This document shows positions 12,001 through 20,600 of a stretch of DNA of 64,000 nt, piece after piece. Location of the stretch: positions 1 to 64,000 of the forward strand of contig JAPHTP010000105.1 of assembly GCA_026196875.1 (NCBI GenBank), given 5' to 3'. The position numbers were made by a program, and so were the translations under genes. The DNA comes from Kangiellaceae bacterium. Its GTDB lineage: Bacteria > Pseudomonadota > Gammaproteobacteria > Enterobacterales > Kangiellaceae. Below the pieces are notes generated by a model. That model was not told the DNA's origin. It did not search any database and worked only from the letters and a program-made list of their open reading frames with translations. Each line of letters begins with the position of its first letter. Position 1 is the stretch's first letter.

Positions 12001-14079
12001 ATGATAAACATAAGGACCATAGTTAATTTCATGTCTAATTCGATAGCCAAAAGCCTTGTCCACTGTATCCCAAGCAAAACTTACGTTGCCTTGATTATCA
12101 CTATGGGTCAGCGTAAACCCCGTTGGTAGAAGTAAATCATCCTTAGTCACAATGTTTGCTGTAACCGGCAAACCCGTCTTATTAGTATACCCAGTGTCTA
12201 AGGCCTTACATCTAAAGTAATTGGTCTGATCATAGGTCCCATTAATTATTAACTCGGCAGTGTGAGTTCGATTATCTTCTGTTGTAGCCAGGTTACTCCA
12301 GTAGTCATAGGTAGAATAATCTGCATAGCGAAATTTGCACTCAGCGTCGACATTAGTCGAAATAACGGCGGTCAAATGGGTTGTTCCGTACGGATAAGGT
12401 TCCATTGTCGAGACAAGCGACACAACCGGAGGAAAATGATTTTCTTCAGCGCCAACGGAAACAATCGTTTCGTCACTAAATTCACCACAATTTTGTGCTT
12501 GTCCGTCAGTACATGATGCTATCCTATATTCGTATCTCCCAAGTTGCGGCCTTTCCAGTGTGATGTAATTCTGATTGGAGACTAGCTCAACGGGCCGCCA
12601 GTTCTCGGCATTAAATTTTTCCATAATGTGGTAGCGATTGGCGCCATCAACCGAGTCCCAACTTAGAGTAAATTGCCCATCATAATTCATGGGCTTATCG
12701 GCAATAAAATTAGCAGGTGGGGCTATCAAATCATAGTCTTGAAAATAAATTGGAAATTCAAAACTGTACTCATGATAGTAGCCAGTTGCCAGCGCTTTAC
12801 AACGGATCACCTTATCTTGATTGTAAGCACTATCAACGCTGGTACTTAACCGGTGCGTTCGGTTATCAGTTGTTTCGAGTATGTTCCCCCAATATTGAAA
12901 GTGTCCTGAGTCACTTTCGCTATGTCTGCATTCTGCGTCTAAATTGGTCGAAATAATCAAATCCATATTTCTTGCCGATGGAGGGTATGGTCCACTACCT
13001 GAAACAATGGTGATTTCCGGAGGGAAATGAGCAGGGTCGGAGCCAATAGAGACAATCGCTTCGTCGCTAAAAACACCGCAGTTTTCTCCAGTATCATCGA
13101 TACAAGCACTCACTCTATATTGATAGCGTGCATATTCTGGCCGAGACAAAGCAATAGATGTCAATCCTGACTCTAAGGCTATAGTTTTCCAATATTGATT
13201 GTTTTTCCTCTCCAGCATGACATATGAAGTCGCGCCTGCAACAGTGTCCCAAGTCAAAGTGAAGTTGCCATCATTATTCATGGGTTTATCAGCAACTAGG
13301 TTAAGAGTTTTGGATAAAACTGAGCTTTTATAAAAATAAACTGGAAAAACAGTACTGGTGGTATTAGTGGTGCCGGTAGATAGATTTCGACATCTGATAT
13401 ATCGGTTCTGGTTGTAATCGCCACTAATTGAGGTAACCAATCTATGATTAAGGTTGTCATCGGATGAAAAGACATCGCTCCAGGTGTCAAAGTCACCATG
13501 ATCTCTATCATATCCGCGGCACTCTGCTTCAACGTCAGTAGCGATTATGAGCTCAGCATCATTAACGCCACTTGGATAGGGACCCGCTCCCTCGATGATA
13601 CTAATCACCGGCGAATTAGCTGAAGAGTTGCAATTCACCCAAGCACTATCATTTGCACTTCGTTGCTCGGTTAAGGTGACAATATCAGCAACAACAGAAG
13701 CGGTATTCTGTTTAACCCCATTGACGCCATTACAGAAATCGGTGGATTCTACAGTATGAATAATTTCCGGATACTCGGTTTCACTATGTGGGAGTGTTCC
13801 AAGTGATTCGGACACATTGAGCAGTGAATCAGTTAATTGAATATTTTTAAGGCCACCAGGTTTATTAGGGCACTTAAAAACAACAAACTTAAAGTGCACC
13901 GATGAACCGGTAATATCCAGGGCTGATGCTTCGCTATCTGCTGCATGCCAGGTGTTTGCATCATTACTTACCTCTTTAGATAAGCAAATGGCATAGTCAG
14001 CTTGAACGGGTTGCGAGAATAATACTCCCGCAAACAAACTAACCACCAAACCCAAAAATTGGAATAAGTTCTGTCTCAC
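1..14079 (-). CDS. Giant secreted RHS/YD-repeat surface protein (partial, C-terminus beyond window)
   Basis: The frame stays open from a GTG at 14079 to the left edge, 4,693 codons with no stop. The start is fixed by AGGGGA just upstream and an in-frame TAA two codons before the GTG. Residues 1-27 form a signal peptide ending QPVQA. Modules, by translation: three Ig/FN3-like pairs (about 155-735); six Ig-like (He_PIG/cadherin-like) domains and the first part of a seventh (740-1350); an FG-GAP/VCBS propeller-like region with repeated DxDxDG-type loops (1370-1790); a CARDB-like domain (1810-1915); more Ig-like domains; a concanavalin/thrombospondin-C-like domain (2120-2300); a second CARDB-like domain (2310-2420); nine further Ig-like domains (2440-3275); then dozens of YD repeats (about 3650-4670) ending in the RHS core signature RYYDQSVGRF next to the edge. 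RHS cores usually precede a variable C-terminal (often toxin) tip, which is not visible here. Adhesin, contact-dependent toxin or surface enzyme are all possible. Confidence 0.9.
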   Translation of the reverse strand, partial: MRQNLFQFLGLVVSLFAGVLFSQPVQADYAICLSKEVSNDANTWHAADSEASALDITGSSVHFKFVVFKCPNKPGGLKNIQLTDSLLNVSESLGTLPHSETEYPEIIHTVESTDFCNGVNGVKQNTASVVADIVTLTEQRSANDSAWVNCNSSANSPVISIIEGAGPYPSGVNDAELIIATDVEAECRGYDRDHGDFDTWSDVFSSDDNLNHRLVTSISGDYNQNRYIRCRNLSTGTTNTTSTVFPVYFYKSSVLSKTLNLVADKPMNNDGNFTLTWDTVAGATSYVMLERKNNQYWKTIALESGLTSIALSRPEYARYQYRVSACIDDTGENCGVFSDEAIVSIGSDPAHFPPEITIVSGSGPYPPSARNMDLIISTNLDAECRHSESDSGHFQYWGNILETTDNRTHRLSTSVDSAYNQDKVIRCKALATGYYHEYSFEFPIYFQDYDLIAPPANFIADKPMNYDGQFTLSWDSVDGANRYHIMEKFNAENWRPVELVSNQNYITLERPQLGRYEYRIASCTDGQAQNCGEFSDETIVSVGAEENHFPPVVSLVSTMEPYPYGTTHLTAVISTNVDAECKFRYADYSTYDYWSNLATTEDNRTHTAELIINGTYDQTNYFRCKALDTGYTNKTGLPVTANIVTKDDLLLPTGFTLTHSDNQGNVSFAWDTVDKAFGYRIRHEINYGPYVYHFFDESVTTGSIKLTESGNHQFYLSACGNNQGNECTNKVGPIRLDITLNANQAPTITTTPDPDAVVSQQYIYDVDASDPEGDSLAYSLNAAPNGMTIDSVSGVINWTPVSNQVGSQNVTVVVTDSVGNTGSQSFVIEVDNAINNPPVITSQPVTSVQAAQTYSYQLVVNEPEGEPVTYTLTSSPDGMGVSSTGLITWSPSEAQVGSYSVSVSVSDPQAQTATQSFTLIVSPIPNRQPVANSANVSTGEDSSVVIVLSGSDQDNDPLTYELVSQPSNGVLSGTAPSLIYAPNENYFGNDSFTFRVNDGELNSGEATVSITVGSVNDAPVITSFPITIATQDFGYFYQVMVNDIEGDAIIYQLEQGPTGMQIGLTSGTLTWTPTENDIGSHSVAIIASDNNGGTDRQDYLIIVSGRPNNTPVITSEPVLNGAVNEAYSYSVIAEDLDNDPLSYSVTSGPTGLSVGVFSGVIDWIPEASQIGESTVTVKVEDGKGGSTTQSFKINVVIGENQLPQITSSPVTNGAPEKLYSYQVLATDADGDVLEYVLTAAPQGMLIDKDSGLINWVPEAGAEGTHQVSVRVFDPKRTFDEQVFNIELIAQQNNQAPVIVSTPVISATVLQVYNYELEATDPEAEPLHYELAVSPKSASINDNNGGIAWVADSVLPNYSLSPIEQCSANATSLQLTQPEIKWEWSGGNYLPNFNQVIMTPVVANVTDDNGDGNINSDDIPDVIFLSYDQSNGSTAEGILRVISGSDGTDIFTVDDVRFAGFYNLSVADIDGDGIVEIVAPGFDQGLYVYEHTGELKWSYSGLTPAWAGAISISDINADDSPEIIIDQHVLSSNGELLWSTTGWSGEPLNRDGIPSVVDLNDDNFQEIIWGASAYSHLGELLWENASVGNGFSGVGNFDTDNEPEIVVVSGSQVNLLNTDGSLVWQVNIGATGGPPTIADFDGDGMPEIGVASARKYFAFNHDGSVLWQTDTQDVSSSITGSSTFDFNGDGEVEVVYADETHLRVYEGSTGSLLYETANSNGTATEYPVIVDVDNDGQAEIIVTANQMLQRLRGYPGPGNAGIRVFASSDNSWVGTRKLWNQHAYHIDNINDDTSVPAIQNKSWLTHNSFRLNQFPGHAALAQSDLVVDKITLADSDEQYSIDIRILNRGSRASEATKLNIYSERPSEQSVPIATVTIPAIASSSNVSVNALIDRGVNFESGIYVLVDTDQVVSECVEENNLAHAYVFEAKASDPQGLFDTQVWAVQVSSDPGAPTIISEPQTIAVVNSAYTYQVETEDADVGDLPVFSLSNAPLGMGIDEFTGVISWIPLSEQIGEHSVTILVMDNFGLTASQAFTLTVTNPGQPPVIVSTPLTSLNENQNFAYDVNAIDPDGTALVYSNEGFNSDVTIDASTGQLSWTASPQFPVYSEELNNNSCSIQNDPDVPLLNATDWNVFRGDGGHAGTQNWYFEDGGTTTYTNGNGDPSVLLSNQDVSDGLVEFTLRVEGGDDDNIGFVWGFRNMQQFYRLRWTHSNHSGGYMHVTKVNSPEPRYDGGHETDEILWLKNGLAWQHNVDYRILLDIRPGISSIYVFQGNNLLESVRIEDDTFVGGLIGYYVHSQNMVYYTSRIIPRNPSPDLIITDLKRAIDETNDSFEFKVTNRGGAATVASTQVDLNVGNYDSDEGILSPQTLASSVVNPLAPGESQTIIIQVPLLDDSFNLAELKIDPTGQDILECNQENNFKRLPLFRVKATDESQLSDEQEFSVDVKNINSPPVISSEPEIYAARGHAYYYHVKASDSDLGDHLTYSVAEGPQGMQFFTESNLLVWTPDENESISSFPVTIEVTDLSGAKAQQSFDLTVQNAPRIISNPPSPVARSSEEYIYNVQAVDPDGDVLEYSLSEKPDGMTIDTRTGQIRFTPSTINSFYDVIVEVTDNKQGTDTQEFSLATLSRTAVNHNPYITSEPPLRATIQTKYTYQVRASDPNGNRIYYRLLNAPAAMHIGEQTGLIEWVPAVVQSGNYPVVIEVYDRLGGFAYQSYIVSTVGQGNRGPIITSTPVVTATESTAYSYQVVATDPEGESLEYEIYTGPSNMTISDSGLVQWVPDRNAYGDNYVSLIVKDASGNYNVQDFTINVSLIDTGENQAPIFLSEPPLTVYAGQQYAYEVVATPVDTGELVWYNLWAAPDGMTLPSQTVLWQPTEADVGEHNVLINIRDNAMLSSQQSYTLTVLSSLQNTPPEITSTPDLQSFVGVTYGYNVEANDEGTTSGLSYSLPVAPAGMSINSANGEIIWIPTSVQVGNQMVKVAVTDVAGAVTEQVFVVAVNDTQQDNLPPTINSTPEYVSKVNTDYAYQMTASDPESDTLSFNLTQAPSSMSISDSGSISWEASNVTVGKFLVVAQVSDTAGNSVSQAYYLEVIENSAPAFTSTPDLTAVVDTAYQYQSMAIDADNDTLAYSLTSQPTGMQIDSNSGAISWTPIQSQVGIHTIVVRATDTDGAYAAQSFLIHVTATTVNHGPTISSSPIYSGVVEQLYNYQLVATDIDGDSLSYTVVTGPAGMTVNTNGLVSWTPSSVQSGEHAIELRVSDGSSWVSQSYTLAIYDEPLPLVVDVYITPKIAEIGQSVSIEAQASGGQGAKQIAISVNGLSVALSNNIANYTPTAIGRYDVAATVSDDNQTIIEESYFTVGHETDVTPPTVVIHSPGDLAKITSLVDVIATVEDDNLAGYFVAIFDSSDELLLENAEIIGRGSSAVTQAAAAQFDPTLLQNGLYRLIVQAEDLNGQQSTSSVTLSVDGDLKVGNFSVSFEDKNIPLAGIPIRVTRTYDTRQKSESLDFGHGWSIGYQDVKVDESVEPTKGWQQFTSAATFEIEDQLVNFNATCTVSTNSKLVTVTLPGGEVEKFNVRARPVSGGAVSISSPDCTLAGGRYMTLAFEATGDTDSTLELNESGIFYLTNLTNGNLALDILETEAREVSIYKLTNRAGFVYDLDQNFGVRMITDPNGNTLTYSDFGIVHSSGKSVSFNRDASGRITSITDPNENVISYEYSSSGNLKSVTDAAGAVTSFTYNSEHGLVDILDPLNRNVVKNIYNDEGRLIAQEDNAGNRTEFTHDLAGRQSVVTDRLGNVTTLYYDDEGNVTSQVDALNGVTQFTYDTNGNQLSKTDALDRVSTATFNENDDQLTQTNALDETVTFTYNESGRELTVTDEKGNVFTNVYDAAGNLSSITDPADNVVSNVINAQGLPTSVTDALNNVTTYVYDVNGNKTSETDSEGNTTSYTYDDNGNVLTETRSRTLADNSVVEEVTTYTYDSLDRVVTTTDALGNVTTNEYNLVGKLVATIDALNRRTEVDYDVYGRLTETRYPDNTSDSKTYDLEGNLLTETDHRGNVTSYEYDKLNRLVKTTYADNSFTQTEYDAVGQVTAQIDANGNRTEFEYDLAGRRVKSTDALGNEHSFAYDESGNLTAETDALNRTTSYTYDVLDRKTQTTFANTSTIGTTLDALSRKTAATDQAGVVTTYAYDSLGRLTSVTDVENNVTSFTYDEAGNKLTQTDAEGRTTSWTYDALGRALTRTLPLGQEESFVYDAVGNMTSRTDFNGDVTTYVYDTNNRVTQINYAKDSTSESYTYDANGNRLTATNAQGTWTYTYDSMNRLASETQPNGDVLAYTYDFNGNKTRLTVTYANGDIRNENFTYDALNRLATVTDSNGNVTTYGYDAVGNRSSVTHSNANVTTYVYDELNRLTQIQDKKADESVYQQFDYTLHATGRRTKIEELSGRVSDYTYDSLYRLTDEVITDAVNGNYTAAYTFDRVGNRVGSTINGVSTVYTYDNNDRLIQEGGEVYSYDDNGNTLSKTIDSDVTTYTYDARQKLVAAEILEGGVTRNSSYAYNPDGIRVQKVDGGVITNFVVDSNRDYAQVVAEVNDTNTVAVEYIFGDDLLAQNRSGALSNYHYDGLGSTRVLTDSTGNISDEYFYDAFGVELARTGTTENDYLFTGEQYDTGLGNYYLRARYYDQSVGRFTQQDTWMGHN

Positions 14080-14631
14080 TTTTTATCCCCTAAAAGCTAG
14101 TGCTTAAAAGTATTGATATGTTATTAAGGGGATGAGCTAGGCGCGAAAAGAAGCGAAATAGTTCCATTTATGCGCGAGTGAATCATCCCTGAGTTTTCGG
14201 AGCGAGATACTAACTCAAAAAGAGATATCGATCTAGAACTTAGAACATAAAATAGTCACTTTTCAAGAAGAATGTGTTCTCAGGCTATCTCGGGCATATA
14301 CAATTAGACCATGATTGCTGGCGACCAAGTTATCAATATTCTGACAATTTGTATTACTCATCGGACAATTACTACGCTTTTGTCTTAATTTTAACAAATC
14401 AGGTTTGGAATCAGTTTTTAGAGTCCGTTGAAATGGCCTACGAGCAACGCAATTGTTTTGGATAAAAGACTATAAAATATAGCCCTTAAGCTAGAATAGG
14501 TGCGAACTATCGGAAGACTTCTCCATTTTAATCAGAATGATAATAGCTATGAAGCTAAGTTACCAATGGTAAAAAGCGAACAACCAGTCTCCCAGTCGCT
14601 CGCTTTACCTCCTAACAAAAATGATTACTGG
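14080..14631. other. Intergenic, upstream of the RHS gene
   Basis: This 552-bp gap separates two same-strand giant genes. It should hold the promoter and 5' leader of the RHS gene, including the AGGGGA ribosome site at 14084-14090. I saw no convincing -35/-10 pair, no strong terminator for the upstream protease gene and no credible small gene. The short plus-strand frames have no ribosome site or recognisable sequence. Confidence 0.5.
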
Positions 14632-17600
14632 TTAGTCTTGCAACTCAGTATTCTCCTTTTTGGCTCGCTGCATTCGTCGCGACTCTGCTTGTGCTTTTCG
14701 AATTGCTTCTTGAGCCGATGGTGGTAGTACGATTTCTTTCACACCAATCAGATCTTTACTTTGTTTTTGAAGTTCAGACAATGGAATGCCTTTCATCTTC
14801 TCTCGCTCTTGACGCAATTTTTGAATACGTGCAGCTCTTAGTTCCGAAAGCGTTTTGGGTTGAACTGAAGTCGAATCCTTTTGTTCTGCTGAATTCAAAC
14901 TACCGTCCTCCGCATCGCTTCCTGATGACTGCGCAGCCGAGGTATCCTTCAAATTAGGATACTTCACATCAGTCGGGGAGTAGGCCCACTTAACATGGTA
15001 GTTCGGCTCGAGTAAAAACTCGTTGTGAACGTCATACTCGTTCTTCACATCATAATTGTAGTAATGATAAAAGAAGGTTAAATAACCCCAGTCGTCGTAA
15101 TCCCATAGGAAATCAATTTGACCATCATGGTTTACATCAGTTGGTCCAACGTAGTTGTTGATGTTGCCGTCGCAGTTTAGATCAAGACCACCCTCAAGTA
15201 ATCCTTCAGCTGTTTGGGTTTCATCAATTTTTGGCTGTAGACCGTCTGAGTATCCAATGTGGAAATCAGCAGGGTCAGAACGCAAGCCGTGAACCAGATT
15301 TCCCCAAGTAGTGTTACCCGGATTGGTTTCGTTTAAACGGTCGTTACAGGCATAACCAAGTCCAGGATTCTGCCATAAGTAATAACGCTCACGTACCATA
15401 GTTGAATAATCAATATCTGCGAACTTATCTGTCGGTCCACCTTGCAACTGGAACAAATAGTTCATTGCCGACGGGTAATTCAACTTAAAGTTTCTTGCCG
15501 TGTCATCAGGGAATCCATCATGACTCAAACCGAAAATATGACCTAACTCATGCACAACCGTTGAAGCATGACCATTGATCATCATATTTTCATTTTCCGG
15601 CGTGTCGTCAGTGAAGCCCCATCCAGTGCCTCCCATCGATATGTACATAAAACGGTCGAACAAGTCAGGCGCTTGACCAGATGATCCTCGGTTTGCTCCT
15701 CCTTGTGAATTGGCAAAGAGTACATAGTAGAAAATCTTATCTCGTTCCGGATTGTTAAAGAAGTACTGCGGCATAACGTCTTCATCCATACCGGGCACTT
15801 CAATTATTCGACCATTGTAATTGTCAGTCCAACGCGCCAAGTGAATGTATTCCATAAAGGGAATCGCTTGTCCGCCACCTAAGTCATAATCCGCCGGATC
15901 AAGCCCTGGCGCTTGGTCGAATTTATCCCCGATATCAAAGTGAACATAAATACCACGCGCAGCATAAACTTCTTTTACAATATCAAGTACTTTACGTTTC
16001 GGCTCTGTACCATGGTCAATAATTTGGTTGCCATTGTCATCGTAAACGTAATTGCCGTCGTAATCTTTTAGAGGATGCTTGTCCATCCAATCAACTTCAA
16101 TAAAGATGTCTAACTGGTTTTTTCTTGCCCCCCAATCGTAGAGCGGCATAGTGTAGAAAGTTTTACCCGGCTCTTCTGCACAGTCTGGAATACCATCAAA
16201 GTCAGCGTCGAGAGTTAAATCATCGCAAGACGGTTGTACAGGATGTTCGACGGTTGGATTTTGCAACTGTAGTTGCACGGTCATAACTGCCTTACTTCCA
16301 TCTTCAGCGGTGGCGATAGTTTTTATACTTTCAACATTGGTTGCGCGAGTACCCCAATGTTTATAGTTGTACTCAAACTCTTTACCGTAATGATTTGCAT
16401 CGAGTGTTTCGCTACGGTTACCAAGTCTAATGCTACCGTAAGTAGCGGGACAGAATTTCAACTGATAATTACTATTAACTGAAGTACCGCGTACACGCAC
16501 CCAGCCCTCAAAATAATTTTCAGTGACATTGTTACTACTTTCAAAGGTGTACATGTTGATCGCAGGATCATTGGTCGGCGTATCAGCCAACTGACAATCA
16601 GGATCGTTCGCATCTGTAGTACCAGATCCACCTTGACCAATATCGGTATTATCTTCACCGGTATTACCAGTCGGCGCAGTTAAACTAACTACTAGATTAA
16701 CATCGGCAAACTCGGTATCAGTTTCCAAAGAAATATATCGATATCCTTTGTTTGCAGTTACCGCTAAAGTTTGTTCGTTACCAACCAAAGTTGAAGAATA
16801 TTGATAGTTATCGCTTCCCGCCCAGGTATCGGCGTTGTAGTAGATATCAACATCTCCAGTTCCACCGCTGGTTGTGATATACATTTGAGTCGCATCATTT
16901 TCAACATAAATGTAGTAGGAGTATTTTCCTGCAGAAGAACGATTGACACACTCAACTTGATCAAAAAGTAATGCGCCACCATCATTAGTTGTTGCTCCAC
17001 AAGTTCCGCCGCCAGGAGGGTTAGATGAATTCTGGGTAATTGATACTGTGTAGTCTTCAACTTCACCGTCACCGAAATCACCGCAAGAAGAAGACGGTTC
17101 ACCATTATACTTCATAGCAACACGCATTCGAGTTGTAGTGCCGTCTGCGCTGGTCGGAATATTTATGTTGCCGTTCACGGTATCTTTTCCTGACAAGCCA
17201 CTTAAGACAGTTTCACCTGCGTCGTCAAAATCACCGTCAACGTTGTAGTCAATCCATATTTTCCACGACTCGGTGTAACCGCCGCCAGCTGTTAACGCAA
17301 TATTGTTACTGCCGGTTTCCAAGCCAATTGTCTGGCCGGTGTAGTCAGTGTAAGGAGCCGCTCCCGATGGATTACTAAAACTTCCGGTTGCTACATTAGC
17401 GATCCACTCATAACTACCGCCGCCAGACGCGTCACAATAAACAGGCTGGTTACCACCGGTATCTTCTGTGATAGTTGCCGTAGTTGAAGAAGTTGCAGTT
17501 GCACCTTGGTTATCAGTAACCGTTAAAGTCACAGTGTAATTATTTGCCGTTGAATAAGTGTGTGTCGGATCTGCGGAAGCGCTGGTGCTACCATCACCAA

Positions 17601-20600
17601 AGTCCCAACTATAACTATCGATTGTTCCATCTGTGTCTGAAGAGCCAGCGCTACTAAAATTAATTGCTTCACCGGTTAATGCCGCGTATGGACCATTCGC
17701 ATTTGCAGTTGGATCTTGATTAGTTCCACCGCCATTTGTGACTAAATTGACAGTGTAATCTTCTGTTTCTCCGTCACCAAAATCACCACACGGAGAAGAA
17801 GCTTCTGAGCTGTACTTCATTGCAATACGCATGCGAGTTTGCACAAAATTTGCTGTTGCAGAAATATTAATATTTCCAGTTACAGTATCTTTGCCTGATA
17901 GCCCGCTTAGCACAACTTCTCCGACATCTTCAAAATCGCCATCACGATTAAAATCGAACCAGACTTTCCAGTGTTCGGTATAACCGCCACCTGCTGTTAA
18001 CGAAATGCTGTTATCGCCTTCATTTAAAGTGATGGTTTGTGCAGTAAAATCTGTGTAGCCGGAAGAGCTTCCACTCGAGTTACTAAAATTTCCTACAGAA
18101 ACATTGGAAATCCATTCATAAGTTCCGCCACCTTGTGAACTACAATAGCTCGGCGGAGGCGGTTCAGATACAGTCACTGTCGCAGAAGAAGAAGCGGTTA
18201 ACCCTCCATCATCTGTCACGGTTAAACCAACATTATAACTACCGACGGCAGCATAAGTATGGCTCGGACTTGCACCAGTGCCTGCTGAACCATCGCCGAA
18301 ATCCCAAGTGTAAGTTAATGGATTACCTTCAGGATCACTCGAACCTGTGCTGTCAAAAATTAGCGTATCGCCTAAGTTGACCGTATAAGGACCATTGGCA
18401 TTTGCTGTTGGTGGATCGTTAATTACTGCTGTAATATTGATCGATTGAGTTGTAGTTGCTGTCCCATCGCGGTTGTCAGTTACGGTCAGAGTAACAGCAA
18501 AATTTCCGGCGGACGCAAAGGTGTGGGTTGGATTAGAACCAGTACCAGTTTGGCCGTCACCAAAATCCCATGCATAAGCTACAATTGTACCGTCAGTGTC
18601 ATTAGAACTAGATGCGTCAAAGCTCACTGCCTCGCCAACCTCAGCTGAAGAAGGTGCAGTAAAGCTCGCAGTTGGATCGACGTTAGCGCCTACTGCTCGA
18701 CATCCTGAAGTATTGTAGTCGACTGTGATCGTCATACCATTGGTTGACGCATCTTTGACAGCTAAATAATTCCAATAATCTGTTAACTGGCGTAAGTAAA
18801 CACATTCATAGCTGCCAGGATTAGTAGAACTAGCGTCAAACTCAGTTTGTGTTGGCCAGCTATTTTTACGCACGTAAAGCGAAGGGTCGCCATCGCCATG
18901 GGCTAAAGTAATGGCAGCACTTCGGAAGTCATCCGCCCCCGAAAAACTAAACGAAGTCCAGTTATCACCATCGTTGCCAATACAAGTTGGCACGCCAGCT
19001 TCAATTGTCCCTTGAGTTATTGGAGTCACACCACCTACGCAAGCATCAATCATCGGTGGAGGATTATCACCCGGCTCAATATCAACTGTTACCTGAGCCG
19101 TATCCGTTGCGGTTACACCGTCTGCATTGGTTACTGTTAAAGTTACCGTGTAACTTCCTGCAACTTTATACGTATGGGTAGGCGTGTGGAAATCACTGGT
19201 ATTACCGTCACCAAAATCCCAGGCATAACCGGTAATTTCAGTGTCCAAGTCGAAAGTACCCGCACTCGAGAAATCGATGCCCTGTTCTTCTTTTGCTTGA
19301 TAAGGGCCATTGGCTTCAACCACCAAAGGATCGGGTTGGTTGGCACGAACGTTCACTACAAATTGTTGCGTGGTACTCGAGCCATTATTGTCGGTTATAG
19401 TTAAGCTCGCATTATAAGTTCCAACTGTCGCGTAAGCATGAGTTGGATTTGCAGCGCTACTTGAATTGCCGTCACCAAAGTTCCAATTGTACGTCACGAT
19501 ATCGCCATCGATATCTTTTGAACCCGCGCTACTAAATTCAGTGGCGATTGTCGCTTTGATATTATAATCGCCGTTGGCATTCGCGATTGGTGCAATATTG
19601 CCGCCCCCCTGACCTGCGGTACAACTAACATTGGCGTCCCACCCCGCGGTTCTTGCTTTTACATTGGAATGAAATACAAAAGTTAACGCACCGGCACCAT
19701 TGGTAGCCGTTACCGAGCCAGGACTATTTTTACCACAGTACTGACCAATCATCGGCGCGTTTTCATCCAAACCGTCGTAAACCTTTAGAAAGTCGAGATC
19801 ACAATTACTATTGTTTTCCAAAATGAAATCATTGAAGTCGACCTTTACAGCGGAATTAGATTGGTTAGGAAGCATTACCAGGGTATGGTCTTCCCGGTTT
19901 CCATAATCACCCGCAAGACCGGCATGATTATTTCCCGAATCATAAAATTTAGCACTACAGCTTCTGACAACATCATTCCGCATCACTAAATCGCTAGTTA
20001 CGGTGATGTAATCATTTTTAGTTATAGTGTTGCTGTCACTGCCGTTACTTACGGTTAACGTCGCTGAAAAAGTACCGGGAGTACTGTAAGCAATCGCAGG
20101 CGGATTTTGACCGTTGAAACTACTTGGCGTTCCACCAGGAAAACTCCACTGCCAACTCGTAATGTTACCGGTTTCCGCTTCAGAAACATCGTTAAATGTA
20201 ATCTTGTCGCCGGGGACAATGACGTTTTGCTCAATATTGAATATGGCATTAACCGGCATTCCAACTACACCGGTATCAATCAAATTCTGCTGAGTGTAAA
20301 TATTATTGCGCCCAGCTACTGAACTATTCATTGCGTTCATCATGCGCTGCTGCTGGCCGTTAGTGAACATTGAAGTACAGAAGCCATAGTCCATGTAGTT
20401 TTGAGTATTAACAATCCCATTTCCACAAGGTGACCAAACTTTATCGCAGCCACTACCAGCTAAAGTCGGAGGTGTGTCCGCGACACTATCGCCCGGCTCA
20501 GAGCAATAATTCTCAAAAGTATGCGCGAGGTTAGCCCAGTGACCGATTTCATGGGTAAGAATTTTCCAGTGCGTTGGGGTCGCGGTACCGGTTCTACCAA

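Noticed and set aside
14582-14634. Inverted AACCAGT/ACTGGTT pair as a terminator of the metalloprotease gene
   Set aside because: The arms are 7 bp with a 38-nt loop and no T-tract.
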